The notes: generated from the sequence alone by a model not told the origin. Positions 1-8,629 are shown, counted from the stretch's first letter. The stretch: 64,000 nucleotides of DNA from an uncultured Lachnospiraceae bacterium (GCA_946554445.1 CAMNSD010000015.1:1-64000), one strand, 5' to 3'. Translations and numbers: made by a program.

Positions 1-1
1 T

Positions 2-58
2 AAGCAGGGAGAACTTGCAGATAAATTGGAGATGGAGAACAGCAGGGAGGAAGAATGA
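2..58 (+). CDS. C-terminal end of an upstream protein (partial)
   Basis: The frame starting at base 2 is open from the window edge and reads KQGELADKLEMENSREEE before a TGA at 56-58. That stop overlaps the ATG of the next gene in an ATGA arrangement, the usual sign of a translationally coupled operon. The visible part is charged and helical with no recognisable motif. Given the mobilization genes that follow, it is probably another small element protein, but this is inference from position only. Confidence 0.45.
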   Translation, partial: KQGELADKLEMENSREEE

Positions 59-444
59 GCGGAGTGCATAAATACCCGACAATCAGTTTTCGCATTTCCC
101 CCAGAGAGAGGGAAGAAATCGAAGCAAGGATTTTAGCAAGCGGACTTTCAAGGAAAGATTATTTTGTACGTTCCTGCATTTATAACCGGGTGTGCGTGGT
201 CGGTAAAAAAGAACTGGTTTATCAGTTGGTAGAGGAACTAAAGATAATGCAGACAAATATCCGGGAAGTGACGGAACAGTTTGAAAAGATAGAGGTAGAT
301 TTAACGCCGGAGGGATTGGAAGATATGCGGAATGACTGTCTTGATATGCTGAAAGCTATCTTGTGGGTATTGGACGGAGCAAAATATCTGTGGCAGGGAA
401 ACGTCAATAGAGAAGAAAAAAGCCCCGACAGCGGCAACTGTTAG
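55..444 (+). CDS. MobC-like mobilization (relaxosome accessory) protein
   Basis: 129 residues. The N-terminal pattern (TISFRISPREREEIEARILASG then LSRKDYFVRSC) resembles ribbon-helix-helix DNA-binding accessory proteins of mobilizable elements (MobC-like): a beta strand followed by two helices. Such proteins bind oriT and help the relaxase nick. The rest is helical and acidic. It overlaps the upstream gene by 4 bp and lies upstream of a RepA-like ATPase and a MobV relaxase, which supports the role. Of this mobilization module it is one of the few members that look intact. Family assignment is from motif reading. Confidence 0.6.
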   Translation: MSGVHKYPTISFRISPREREEIEARILASGLSRKDYFVRSCIYNRVCVVGKKELVYQLVEELKIMQTNIREVTEQFEKIEVDLTPEGLEDMRNDCLDMLKAILWVLDGAKYLWQGNVNREEKSPDSGNC

Positions 445-530
445 GGCTGTGATAACTGGAAAACCTCTGTTATCAATCTCACAATATCAGTATAGCAGAG
501 GTTTCTTCCAGTGACAACGATTTTTCAGAA
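445..530 (+). terminator. Hairpin between mobC-like and repA-like genes
   Basis: Two arms, AACCTCTGTTAT near 460-471 and ATAGCAGAGGTTTCTTCC near 491-508, can pair as AACCTCTG / CAGAGGTT, followed by a T-rich stretch. This is a plausible intrinsic terminator or attenuator between the two genes. No ORF is seen here. Confidence 0.4.
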
Positions 531-1638
531 ATGGAGGGCATTATGGAAGAAACAAAAACAGAATTACAGTTGATTAAATTGTCGGAGATACAGTCGCAGG
601 AAGTTTCTTGGCTGTGGTTTCCGTTTATCCCTTATGGCAAGCTGACAATCGTACAAGGCGATCCGGGGGACGGAAAGACAACATTTATACTCAATATAGC
701 GGCGAAGCTGTCTAAGGGAGAGAGTTTAGACGGAGGAATGAATTTTACAGAGCCTTTGAATGTCATCTATCAGAGTGCGGAGGATGGTCTTGCCGATACG
801 GTAAAGCACCGATTGGAACAGGCGGTGGCAGACTGTGAGAAAATCTCGGTCATTGATGAAAAGATAAAATCCCTTTCCATGATAGATGAACGGTTGGAAG
901 AAGCTGTTATAAAGACAGGCGCAAAGCTGTTAATTTTAGACCCGATACAAGCCTATTTAGGCGGCGGCATGGATATGAACCGGGCGAATGAAGCAAGGGA
1001 TATGACGAAGAAATTAGCGGCACTGGCAGAGAAATACCAGTGTGCGATTGTCCTTGAAGCCGATTGGAACAATCGGCTTGGGCATAATGAACAATGCGAA
1101 CGTAGTTCACATCAGCGGCAGGAAATAAAGCGGCATACCGGGGAATGGGTTCGATAGATTTCCGCGAGTAATGAGCCAAGCGCGGGTGCTTGCACACGCA
1201 TTTGGCGAATACCGCGAGAGCCTCGGACTTGTTCGAGGCTTTGCAGTCGCTAGAAGCGTTCTCTTAGTCTGCAGGGTTGAGGGAGAAGAAAATATAAGGG
1301 CTGTGGTGCAGATTAAAAACAACCTTGCGGCGTTCGGACACCCGAAAGCATTTGCACTGTCAGAGGACGGTTTTGGGTGGCTGGGGGATTATGAGATTAC
1401 GGCAGATGAAGTGTTAGGTGGCATTGCCCCAAAAGCAAATAAAATGGAACAGGCGAAGCGTCTGCTTCGGGAACTGGCAGAAACAAACAACGCCATGCAG
1501 AGCAATGAGATTTTCAATCTAGCAGACGAACAGGGCATATCAAAGCGGACACTGGAAAACGCAAAGAAAGAGTTAGGTGTCCGGGCGAAGCGGATAAACA
1601 ACACATGGTATTGGGAACTGGATAAAATCAGACAGTGA
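531..1638 (+). pseudogene. RepA-like AAA+ ATPase (DnaB/RecA fold), disrupted by insertions
   Basis: The N-terminal part (531 to about 1080) is a RepA/RecA-fold helicase-like ATPase with Walker A GDPGDGKTT near residues 43-51 and a Walker B-like LLILDPIQAYLG near 135-146. The C-terminal part (from about 1245, ending 1638) matches the rest of the same family: RSVLLVCRVEGEENIRAVVQ, then a winged-helix-like tail. Between them the family's GHMNK...YRGMGSIDFRA stretch is interrupted. A 24-nt perfect hairpin lies near 1056-1081, about 19-20 nt is added near 1096-1115, and about 81 nt of hairpin-rich DNA lies near 1171-1250. The frame is lost, so a stop falls at 1157. These ATPases act in replication of plasmids and integrative elements; this copy is probably dead unless the inserts are bypassed. 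Confidence 0.75.
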
Positions 1639-1997
1639 CGGACAGGCAAGGTAACAGCGCAACAATGCAGGATATTAGAATTTTGCAGTCTTGGAATTGC
1701 GTTCTTGAAGATTGCAAGGTTGCAAGAATTATAGACATTGCATTGTTGCGGCGTTGGGAGAAAGCTGGAAAGCGGCAGTATCAAGGCGGCGAAAAGCCGC
1801 CCCGTCCGTTAGGACGGAAAGGTCTACGCTCCGCTTCGGTCGGTGCAGAGCAGACGTCCTCTGGACGTCTTGCCCCCCCCCCCCCCCCGGAGGGCGCAAA
1901 GGCACTTTTGATAAAGCGGAGCGTGTCGAAAGTGCTTTTGCATTACGTTCGCAGAAAGTAACAAAGGCCGCCGCTGGCGCGGGAAAGGAGTGTTGAT
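1639..1997 (+). other. Hairpin-rich intergenic region with 16-C run, candidate oriT
   Basis: This ~360 bp gap before the relaxase holds several inverted repeats: GGCGGC/GCCGCC (about 1785-1802), CGTCC/GGACG (1803-1817), GACGTCC TCT GGACGTC (about 1854-1870), a run of 16 C at 1873-1888, and GCACTTT / AAAGTGC arms (about 1901 and 1928). Dense small hairpins directly upstream of a MobV relaxase are the usual place and look of an origin of transfer. Open frames of about 100 codons cross it on both strands, but they run through the C tract and hairpins and look like chance. Function is inferred from position. Confidence 0.45.
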
Positions 1998-3181
1998 TTG
2001 AAAAGGACAATCAGCGCCATGGTGGGGCAAGGTTCGGTGAACCACAACAGAAGGGCGTTCAACGCCAAGAACACCGACCCGGAACGTTCCCACTTGAATA
2101 TAACCTACTGCCACGAAAATATCAAGGTTGTTTTCCATGAGCTGTTTGACGAGGCCTCAAGCGGTATAACGACAAGCAGACCAGGGCAGACCGCAAGATT
2201 GAGGACTACTATGAGAAGATACGTTCCAGTAAGCAGGAAAAGCCGTTCCATGAAATCATCCTGCAAGTGGGCAACAAGGACGACATGAGCGCCGAGAGCG
2301 AGGACGGCCAGCTTGCGGCGGCGGTGCTGGACGAGTACATGAGAGGTTTCCAGGAGCGCAACCCCCAGCTTCGGGTGTTCTCCGCCCACCTCCACATGGA
2401 CGAGGCCACGCCCCATCTGCACATCGACTTTGTACCGTTCACCACCGGGAGCAAGCGGGGCCTGGACACCAGGGTATCGCTGAAACAGGCGTTAGCGGCC
2501 CAGGGCTTCAAGGGCGGCACCAGGGGCGACACGGAGTGGAGCCAGTGGGTACGCTCTGAAAAGGAACAGCTTGCCGCCGTGATGGAGCGCCACGGGATAG
2601 AGTGGGAGGACAAGGGCACCCATGACAAGCACCTGTCTGTGCTGGACTTCAAAAAGGAGCAGAGGGCGAAAGAGATTGCCGAGCTGGAGGCGGTCAAGGC
2701 CAAGAAGCAGGGGCAGGTGGAACAGCAGGAGCAGCGTCTAAAGGAGCTGGCCCCGGCTGTGAGGAACATGGAGCAGTTGGCGGCGCAGTTCTCCGATGAC
2801 CCGGAGCGGATATTGCCGGAGCCGGGGCCGCTGGAGAGCGCCAAGTCCTACCGGGAGAAAAAGGCCAAGCCCCTGCTTGCCAAGATCGTCAAGGTGCTGC
2901 GCTCCTTGTACCGGGCCTATGTCGAGTTGAAAGGGAAGTATGAGCGGTTGCAGGGGGACTATGGCCGGGAGAGAGAGGGTAACGAGCGGTTGTCTGACCG
3001 TTTGCAGGAGGTAAAGTTGGAAAACAAAGCCCTGCGGGGGACAGTTGCCGACTTTGAGTGAGTCAAGCGGGCTTTCGGCTCGGAGGAAGTAGAGCGGGCC
3101 GTGGAGGACGCAAAGCGCCGGGAGGCGCAAGAGCGGGAGCAGAAGAAAGCAAAGCGGAAATTTAGCCGAGGGGCAAGGTAA
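1998..3181 (+). pseudogene. mobV: MobV/Pre-type relaxase, frameshifted and with a premature stop
   Basis: MobV relaxases nick oriT and start conjugative transfer. The N-terminus (MKRTISAMVGQGSVNHNRR) is in one frame and the rest in another. At about 2154 the sequence GAGGCCTCAAGCGG reads correctly if one C is restored (E-A-L-K-R). The second frame carries the family metal-binding motif HLHMDEATPHLHIDF (from about 2389) and then a long coiled coil. A TGA at 3059-3061 interrupts an otherwise open frame (ADFE-stop-VKRAFG) that ends at 3181. One indel plus one nonsense change suggest decay, although the indel could be a sequencing error. GC content is higher than in the neighbouring DNA, consistent with transfer. 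Confidence 0.8.
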
Positions 3182-3300
3182 CGGACAGCAGGAGGGCACT
3201 CCCAAAGAGCGCCCTCCTGATTTATGAACTTGTCAGTGGGTGCTTTTCCTGTTATGATGTGAGTGATAAAATGGATATTTTGAAGAAAGGAAACTGCCAG

Positions 3301-4941
3301 ATGAAACGCATATCTGCCTTGATTTTGACCCTGTCCATGCTCCTTACTCTGACCGCCTGCGGAAAAACTGTCGTACCAGAGGAAGACCCCCGGGTCCAGG
3401 AAATCCTCTCAGAGGCCGAAGTACGCAGACAGGCTATTCTGTACAGCGAGACCGCCATTGTCAAAGACGATACCTATGTGATGGGCGAAACCTATACCGG
3501 CACGGCCTACTACGTCTCCAACAGCGGAGATGACAGGAACGACGGCAAAACCCCCGAAACGGCTTGGGCCACGCTGGGCCAGGTCAATCAGGCCGATTTG
3601 CAGTATGGGGATGCGGTCTTTTTTGAGCGGGGCGGTATCTGGCGGAGCACGACAGTGGAGACAAGGCCCGGCGTCACCTACTCTGCCTACGGTGAGGGGG
3701 CCAAGCCTCGTATCTGTGCCTCCCCGGAAAACGGCGGAGGGTTGGACTGCTGGTCCCTCTGGTGGGAGGGCGGCAAGGGAGAAAAAATATGGCTGTACCA
3801 CCGGGATATGCCTGACTGCGGCGCAATTGTTTTAAATGAGGAGGAAGTGACCCAAAAAATCCTTGGATTCTGGGATGGACACCAGTATCTAAATTATATC
3901 GGCCCAAACAACCAGAATGACGATGATTTTAACACGGAACAACAGATGTCACAGCCGGTATTTGATGTCAAAGAACAGCTTTCGGCGGATCTGACGTTCT
4001 TCTCCCAGGCGGACAGCAAACTGCCGGACGCCCTCCCCATCTTCCTGACCGGCTGGAATGTGGATGAATCCTGTTATGCACAGACCTCTGTCGGCCCCCT
4101 ATATTTCCGGTGTGACGAGGGAAATCCAGGCGAGATTTTTCAAAATATTGAGTTCCAGACTCACACACCGCTGTTTGACGGCATTGCCGAAGATTGCACG
4201 CTGGACAATTTGTTTGTCGGCTTTGCCGGAGACGGCTGTATAAATGCCACCGAAGGAGAGAATGTGGTCATTCAAAACTGTGAGGTCGGCTGGGTTGGCG
4301 GAATCGTAGGGTCCTACAACACCGGGGATACAATCACCGGCTATGGCCCTGGGATACAACGGCTGGCTGGAGGGCTGGGGGCCAGAGCCAATGGGGCCAA
4401 AATCATCAACAACTATGTCCATAATATGTATCATGCCGGCGGAGGGATTGAGATTTTTCAAGAGCAAAATGACAAACTGCAATGCTCAACCGATATATCT
4501 TTTATTGGAAATCTGTTTTATCACTGTGCCTCCGGTGTGACATTCTTCAACTGGGACAAGGAAGCGAATCCGGAGCATCAGTTCAAAAACTGCACCTATG
4601 AGGACAACTATGTCATGTTCACAGGTACGGAATCCTGGATGGACAGCGGGTATGCTCCCGCTTTTGTCCATGAGGGCGGTCCCAATATGCAGGAGGGGTG
4701 TTCTGTCCGGAACAACGTGTTCTTTGTGGCAAGGACAGCATTGGTCTATGTCGAACAATATGACCAGACCTATTTCCCTAAGTTCAGCGGCAATACCTAC
4801 GTCCAGTATAAGGACTATCCGTTTATCCTGTGTGAGAGCAGAGAAGAATCCGAAATATTTTCAGCCGAAGTTGCCCTGTTATTTCTCAAAGACGATGAGG
4901 GTACGGTTCTATCCCTTTCCAAGTTGCCAGAGGGGCTTTAG
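3301..4941 (+). CDS. Lipoprotein with right-handed parallel beta-helix fold
   Basis: Starting at 3301 gives a classic lipoprotein signal: MKRISALILTLSMLLTLTACGK with lipobox LTAC. An AAAGGA box lies about 9 nt upstream. A GTG at 3259 in frame would put 14 charged residues before the signal and is not preferred. The mature part opens with YYVSNSGDDRNDGKTPETAWATLGQV, the usual start of beta-helix surface proteins related to polysaccharide lyases, followed by Asn-rich turns (FIGNLFYHCASGV, YEDNYVMF). 547 residues. Probable role: binding or cleaving a polysaccharide at the cell surface. It sits just behind the relaxase and is cargo of the mobilizable element; GC-rich codon use matches that element. 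Confidence 0.7.
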   Translation: MKRISALILTLSMLLTLTACGKTVVPEEDPRVQEILSEAEVRRQAILYSETAIVKDDTYVMGETYTGTAYYVSNSGDDRNDGKTPETAWATLGQVNQADLQYGDAVFFERGGIWRSTTVETRPGVTYSAYGEGAKPRICASPENGGGLDCWSLWWEGGKGEKIWLYHRDMPDCGAIVLNEEEVTQKILGFWDGHQYLNYIGPNNQNDDDFNTEQQMSQPVFDVKEQLSADLTFFSQADSKLPDALPIFLTGWNVDESCYAQTSVGPLYFRCDEGNPGEIFQNIEFQTHTPLFDGIAEDCTLDNLFVGFAGDGCINATEGENVVIQNCEVGWVGGIVGSYNTGDTITGYGPGIQRLAGGLGARANGAKIINNYVHNMYHAGGGIEIFQEQNDKLQCSTDISFIGNLFYHCASGVTFFNWDKEANPEHQFKNCTYEDNYVMFTGTESWMDSGYAPAFVHEGGPNMQEGCSVRNNVFFVARTALVYVEQYDQTYFPKFSGNTYVQYKDYPFILCESREESEIFSAEVALLFLKDDEGTVLSLSKLPEGL

Positions 4942-5123
4942 AAAAGTCTCTTTAGCATTACAACATAGTTGCAATTTCTTTCCTTTTGTGCTATTATCAA
5001 AGTTGTAAACCACCAGAGAAAAAGCAATATACTCGGTCTCCCGTTATCACCATTGATAACAATTTGATAACAGCCCATCGTATAGGCTGGATAATATGGA
5101 TATATCAAATCATCAAAAGAACA

Positions 5124-5165
5124 GGGTATCATATTTCCAAAGCGAAATCTGTTAGAATATGATAC
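5124..5165. repeat. Long inverted repeat at the end of the left element
   Basis: GGGTATCATATT and AATATGATACCC form a 12-bp stem with a loop of about 17 nt. It ends 8-9 bp before the core GAGTCCGAGT. It may be a terminator-like or attachment-site structure closing the element that holds the relaxase. The rest of 4942-5170 shows no gene. Confidence 0.5.
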
Positions 5166-5173
5166 CCAGCAAC

Positions 5174-5398
5174 GAGTCCGAGTAGACGAAATGTCGTGCC
5201 GGAAACCATTTTTCCCCAATATCAAAATTTGGTTTTCGCTGCACAACATTAAAAAAGAATAAAAATAGTATCAAGACCTTGTAAAGAAAGAGGCTTCCTT
5301 CCTCTTCTCTTCCAAGGTCTTTTTCAATACAAAAAATCTTGCAAAAAGAGCAGAGGGCAGGCTACAAAACCTATCCGCTTTTTCCTGTCGATAGTGGA
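5174..5398. repeat. Core site plus left-end type C, copy 1
   Basis: GAGTCCGAGT (5174-5183) is followed by sequence that recurs at 11612-11830. Shared blocks are TTTCCCC, ATCAAAATTTGGTTTTCGCT, AAAGAATAAAAATAGTATC, and a hairpin AGACCTTG...CAAGGTC with nested AAGAGG/CCTCTT, then AACCTATCC. Both copies start right after a core, so this looks like the left end of a family of integrative cassettes. The hairpin at 5274-5324, followed by TTTTTC, would also act as a terminator. Confidence 0.6.
5274..5324 (+). terminator. Terminator hairpin in left-end C1
   Basis: AGACCTTG (5274-5281) pairs with CAAGGTCT (5313-5320). Inner AAGAGG/CCTCTT pairing is also possible, and five T residues follow. The same structure with small changes is at 11701-11750. 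Confidence 0.6.
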
Positions 5399-5471
5399 AC
5401 GGTCAAAGGCATTAGAACAGGCAGAAAGGGCAAAGAAACACCCAAAGCGTACCTATGAAATGAGCCGATAG
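5397..5471 (+). pseudogene. C-terminal remnant of a mobilization protein
   Basis: An open stretch encodes IVERSKALEQAERAKKHPKRTYEMSR and stops at 5469-5471, just ahead of the next gene. The basic, helical tail resembles C-termini of MobA/MobL relaxases of Firmicute elements, but it has no start and directly follows the left-end repeat. I read it as a leftover of a deleted relaxase. Assignment is tentative. Confidence 0.3.
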
Positions 5472-5491
5472 GAAAGGGGGATTGATAGGAA

Positions 5492-5806
5492 ATGACCGAT
5501 ATGGAGAAAAAAGTGATGATACGGCTGTGTGCTAAAATAGTGGCAGATACAGACCTTTACGAAACTGACAAGGAAGTGCAAAATCTGATAGACTGGGTTT
5601 GCCTTTCGGAGCAGATAAAGGAAAACAACAATACAATCCGCAATCTGACCGGGGAATATAAAAAGATAGAGCCGGATTGCCGGGAGGGAGTACAGGCGCA
5701 GTTGGAACGCATGAAAGAACTGTGCAAAGAACGAAATAATCTCTACGAGAAACAGAACGACTTAAAAGGGCAGAAACAGGAGATTGAGAAGTCGTTGGAG
5801 CGATAA
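5492..5806 (+). CDS. Small charged coiled-coil protein of unknown function
   Basis: 104 residues, start ATG at 5492 after GGAAAGGGGGATTGATAGGAA, which offers good ribosome binding. The sequence is helical with heptad-like character (IKENNNTIRNLTGEYKKIEPDCREG, then ERNNLYEKQNDLKGQKQEIEKS). No enzymatic motif is visible. Proteins of this kind often accompany relaxase genes in mobilizable elements, and a relaxase remnant ends 20 bp upstream. Function unknown. Confidence 0.55.
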   Translation: MTDMEKKVMIRLCAKIVADTDLYETDKEVQNLIDWVCLSEQIKENNNTIRNLTGEYKKIEPDCREGVQAQLERMKELCKERNNLYEKQNDLKGQKQEIEKSLER

Positions 5807-5908
5807 GAAATGTGGGGCGTGGCGGTTGCCATGCCCTGTATTTTATAATGGCAAGTAGAGAATGGAAGTAGTATAATTAAATGGAGGAATCAGGAGTGAG
5901 GAAATGAT

Positions 5909-6514
5909 ATGAATAAGAAAACAGAACAATCAAGAATAGCGTACAATAAAATAGCATCTGAATATGATGCGTCAAGGGAAGGACAATATACAAGATTTCA
6001 TATTATGGAACTATCTAACACTATAGATTTGCATGAGGGTAATGTTGTCCTTGATGTTGCATGTGGAAATGGAACTCTGTTGCGGGAATTATCGAAAAAA
6101 GCAAAAATCCAAGCAAATGGAATAGATATATCTGAGAACATGATTTGTTCTGCAAAGATGCGATATCCTAATATGAGTTTTGAGGTCAAACCATGCTATC
6201 CGCTTGAATGGAGTAATGAAAGTATTGATATTATAACTGTATGTTGTGCGTTTCATCATTTTGACAATCCGCAAGGTTTTGTTAACGAGTGCAAAAGAGT
6301 TTTAAAGAAAAACGGTACAGTGTATATAGCTGATCCTAATTTTGGAGCAGTAGTCAGATTTATAGCAAATAAATTATGGTTTCCCTTTTCAAAAAGTGGA
6401 GATGTAAGAATATACAGCAAAAAAGAGTTAGAGGAAATCTTTTACAATTGTAGATTTAAAACAGTGCAGGTTTATAGGAAAGGAAAAGGGGTGTTTCTTA
6501 AAGCTGAAAAATGA
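5909..6514 (+). CDS. Class I SAM-dependent methyltransferase
   Basis: 201 residues. Motif I is VVLDVACGNGTLLREL (about residues 47-62), the post-I acidic residue is in NGIDISENMI, and VCCAFHHFDNPQGFVNECKRVLKKNGTVYIADP is motif IV-VI of the Methyltransf_11 (UbiE/menaquinone-like) fold. The N-terminus (AYNKIASEYDASREGQYTRFH) is typical of these small-molecule methyltransferases. The substrate cannot be read from sequence. It lies in the first cassette of the array, is AT-rich, and is followed by a palindromic element and a terminator, so it is a single-gene unit. Confidence 0.8.
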   Translation: MNKKTEQSRIAYNKIASEYDASREGQYTRFHIMELSNTIDLHEGNVVLDVACGNGTLLRELSKKAKIQANGIDISENMICSAKMRYPNMSFEVKPCYPLEWSNESIDIITVCCAFHHFDNPQGFVNECKRVLKKNGTVYIADPNFGAVVRFIANKLWFPFSKSGDVRIYSKKELEEIFYNCRFKTVQVYRKGKGVFLKAEK

Positions 6515-6549
6515 GCATCAAATTTTCGTCTGTAAGAAAGGCAGAATAT

Positions 6550-6612
6550 TTTTCCTTAGTAATGATTTGAACATGGTGCTAGCACCATGTAAGTTAATTC
6601 GGATAAGGAAAA
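6550..6612. repeat. Nested palindromic element, copy 1
   Basis: A perfect 20-bp palindrome, ACATGGTGCTAGCACCATGT (6571-6590), sits in the middle of a second inverted repeat, TTTTCCTTA (6550-6558) and TAAGGAAAA (6604-6612), with 12 and 13 nt spacers. The identical 20-mer with the same outer TTCCTTA/TAAGGAA arms occurs at 14792-14849. Both copies lie in cassettes with C-type left and B-type right ends. Confidence 0.85.
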
Positions 6613-6618
6613 TGTGAT

Positions 6619-6660
6619 AATGTGGCAGTTCACACTATTAAGCGAATTGCCACATTTTTA
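6619..6660 (+). terminator. Intrinsic terminator after methyltransferase
   Basis: AATGTGGCA (6619-6627) pairs perfectly with TGCCACATT (6648-6656), followed by TTTTA. It ends the transcript of the methyltransferase before the yjdF unit. Confidence 0.7.
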
Positions 6661-6704
6661 TAGCAAAATAAGCGGTTATGTGGTAATATATAGGGGCAAA
6701 GATA

Positions 6705-6798
6705 AAAACACAACGCAAGGTAATCTTGCAGAACTGGTAGGTAGTCCAGTCGCACCGATTTGGTGTAAGTAGCCCTCCCTCCTTAGGGTCGTCCGTTC
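6705..6798 (+). promoter_or_regulatory. yjdF-motif riboswitch
   Basis: The leader of yjdF folds into a chain of short stems: GCAAG/CTTGC (about 6715-6729), ACTGG/CCAGT (6733-6750), CACC/GGTG (about 6753-6765) and CCCT/AGGG (about 6774-6788), linked by conserved-looking single-stranded parts. The yjdF RNA motif is known to lie upstream of yjdF genes in Firmicutes and to bind azaaromatic compounds. Position directly upstream of a YjdF protein makes this call likely. The Shine-Dalgarno AAGGAGG is at about 6820-6826. Confidence 0.7.
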
Positions 6799-6833
6799 TT
6801 TGTTCATTACAATTATTTTAAGGAGGAATTGTC

Positions 6834-7250
6834 ATGGACAAAGTATCGGGTAAACTGACAGTATTTTTTGAGGAACCCTTTTGGGTGGGAGTGTTTGAAC
6901 GTGTATCAGATGGAAAGCTATCTGTATGTAAGGTTACGTTTGGTGCAGAACCCAAAGACTATGAGGTATATGACTTCGTTCTGAAAAATTACTATCGGCT
7001 ACGATTTAGTCCGGCTGTAGCAACTGATGTGAAAGAAGCGGGTCGCAATCCTAAACGGATACAGCGTGAAGTACGGGAACAGGTACAGAATACCGGGATT
7101 GGAACAAAATCGCAACAGGCTTTAAAATTACAGCAGGAGCAGTTGAAAACTGAACGCAAAATTGTGAGCCGGGAACAACGGGAAGCAGAGAAACAGCGAC
7201 AGTTTGAACTGAAACAGCAGAAAAGGAAAGAGAAGCATAAGGGCAGGTGA
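6834..7250 (+). CDS. yjdF: YjdF family protein
   Basis: 138 residues. The N-terminal half (GKLTVFFEEPFWVGVFERVSDGKLSVCKVTFGAEPKDYEVYDFVL) matches the YjdF family start, including the EEPFWVG signature. The C-terminal half is a basic, Gln/Lys/Arg-rich helix (from about residue 75) typical of the family and possibly nucleic-acid binding. The molecular function is not known; the family is linked to responses to azaaromatic compounds through its riboswitch. It has its own leader RNA and a strong AAGGAGG site, so it is a one-gene unit. Confidence 0.85.
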   Translation: MDKVSGKLTVFFEEPFWVGVFERVSDGKLSVCKVTFGAEPKDYEVYDFVLKNYYRLRFSPAVATDVKEAGRNPKRIQREVREQVQNTGIGTKSQQALKLQQEQLKTERKIVSREQREAEKQRQFELKQQKRKEKHKGR

Positions 7251-7417
7251 TACTTGCTCCGGCATTGTTAAATGAAAATGTGTATGCTGTATTGTTATAA
7301 AGGATGATAAATTTTTTCAATATCAATAATGAGATCATATTTTTATTTTGAGGATAAATGTGATACAGAATTTAAGAATAAATTGTAAAAATCAGTATAC
7401 AATAAAGGAGAAATGTT

Positions 7418-8617
7418 ATGTCAAGTGAATTATTAAAAGGCTATTCAGATTTATCTGAAGAATTTGAAATTGAAAAAGACGAGGAGGAGATTACTATAAG
7501 ACCATATGAAGTAGACTGCCTTCCCAACGATTATAACATAACTACACTTATTTCATTGATTGAACGAGGATATATGAAGATACCCTCCTTCCAACGCAAT
7601 TATGTGTGGAAAAAAGAGATGGCTTCTAAATTTATAGAATCGATTATTATTGGGTTACCTATACCCCAGTTATTCCTTTTTGAGAAAGAACGTAACAATT
7701 TTTTAGTGATAGATGGTCAACAAAGGCTTGTAACGATATATCTTTTTAAAAAGCAGCGTTTTCCTAAAAATGATGTAGGAAGAAGTATAATACGAAAGTA
7801 TTTATCTTTTGGGAAACAAATTCCAGATAGTGAGCTCGCTAGCGATAATTTTGAGGAATTCAAACTAAAGTTACCATCGACAACAGCGCAAAAAAATCAG
7901 CTTGATAAGCTGCAATATGACACATTATCAACAATTAAGGATTATGATTTTAAGGGAGAATTTGATTTTAATCGTACAATAAGAACCATTACAATAAAGC
8001 AGATTGCACCTTGTGAAGACGATTCATCTATGTTTGAAATTTTTAGTCGATTGAATAGCGGAGGTGTAATGCTCAAACCACAAGAGATTCGTATGAGTAT
8101 CTATTATTCGCCTTTTTATGAAAAAATTGTTTCGGAATTAAATTTAAATAGTGCTTGGAGACGTTTTTTGGGTAAAAAGGAGCCAGACTTACACATGAGT
8201 GAGATTGAAGTTTTGGTTCGTGCTTTTGCATTGTTGGATATGTCTGAACAATATAAAGCTCCATTGCGAAATTTCTTGAATGATTTTTCAAAAAAAGCTA
8301 TGAATTATAAGGAAGAGAAAGTAGACTCGCTCTCACAGTTATTTTTTGATTTTTGGTCAAGTTGTGATAAATTGCCTAAAGAAGCATTTAGGAATGAGAA
8401 AAATAAGTTTGTAATTTCTTTGTTTGATGCTGTTTTTGTAACAGTGTGCGAAAAGATAAGGAGTGAAGGCTTGAATGGTAGGATAATTGAACCTGAAAGC
8501 CTTGTTAAGTTAAAGGCTGATCCAACCTTTAGCGACGCTTCTCAAGGGAATACTGCAAGTGCAACTTCAGTTTCGAATCGTCTCAAGAGAGCTCGTGATA
8601 TAATTGAGTTGAAATAA
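7418..8617 (+). CDS. DUF262 domain protein (ParB-fold nuclease-like, defence type)
   Basis: 399 residues. It carries the DUF262 signatures IPSFQRNYVW (about 55-64), FIESIIIGLPIPQLFL, VIDGQQRL (about 97-104, the DGQQR catalytic motif of the GmrS/DUF262 fold) and MFEIFSRLNSGGVMLKPQEIR (about 208-228). DUF262 proteins use the DGQQR motif in NTP-dependent DNA-cleaving defence proteins such as GmrSD. The GmrD-type HNH domain (DUF1524) is absent here. The next gene, 12 bp downstream, encodes a HEPN protein, so the two form an operon. Start at 7418 follows AAAGGAG. Confidence 0.85.
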   Translation: MSSELLKGYSDLSEEFEIEKDEEEITIRPYEVDCLPNDYNITTLISLIERGYMKIPSFQRNYVWKKEMASKFIESIIIGLPIPQLFLFEKERNNFLVIDGQQRLVTIYLFKKQRFPKNDVGRSIIRKYLSFGKQIPDSELASDNFEEFKLKLPSTTAQKNQLDKLQYDTLSTIKDYDFKGEFDFNRTIRTITIKQIAPCEDDSSMFEIFSRLNSGGVMLKPQEIRMSIYYSPFYEKIVSELNLNSAWRRFLGKKEPDLHMSEIEVLVRAFALLDMSEQYKAPLRNFLNDFSKKAMNYKEEKVDSLSQLFFDFWSSCDKLPKEAFRNEKNKFVISLFDAVFVTVCEKIRSEGLNGRIIEPESLVKLKADPTFSDASQGNTASATSVSNRLKRARDIIELK

Positions 8618-8629
8618 AGGAGGCGTACA

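Noticed and set aside
1635..2138. Open frames of 93-108 codons on both strands upstream of the relaxase
   Set aside because: They run through the C16 tract and hairpins, have proline- or arginine-rich low-complexity sequence and no ribosome binding sites.
5840..5908. tRNA or other stable RNA considered between 5807 and 5908 and elsewhere for TTCGARTR cores (T-loop-like)
   Set aside because: The cores resemble a tRNA T-loop (GTTCGAAT), but no matching acceptor, D or anticodon arms are found near any core.
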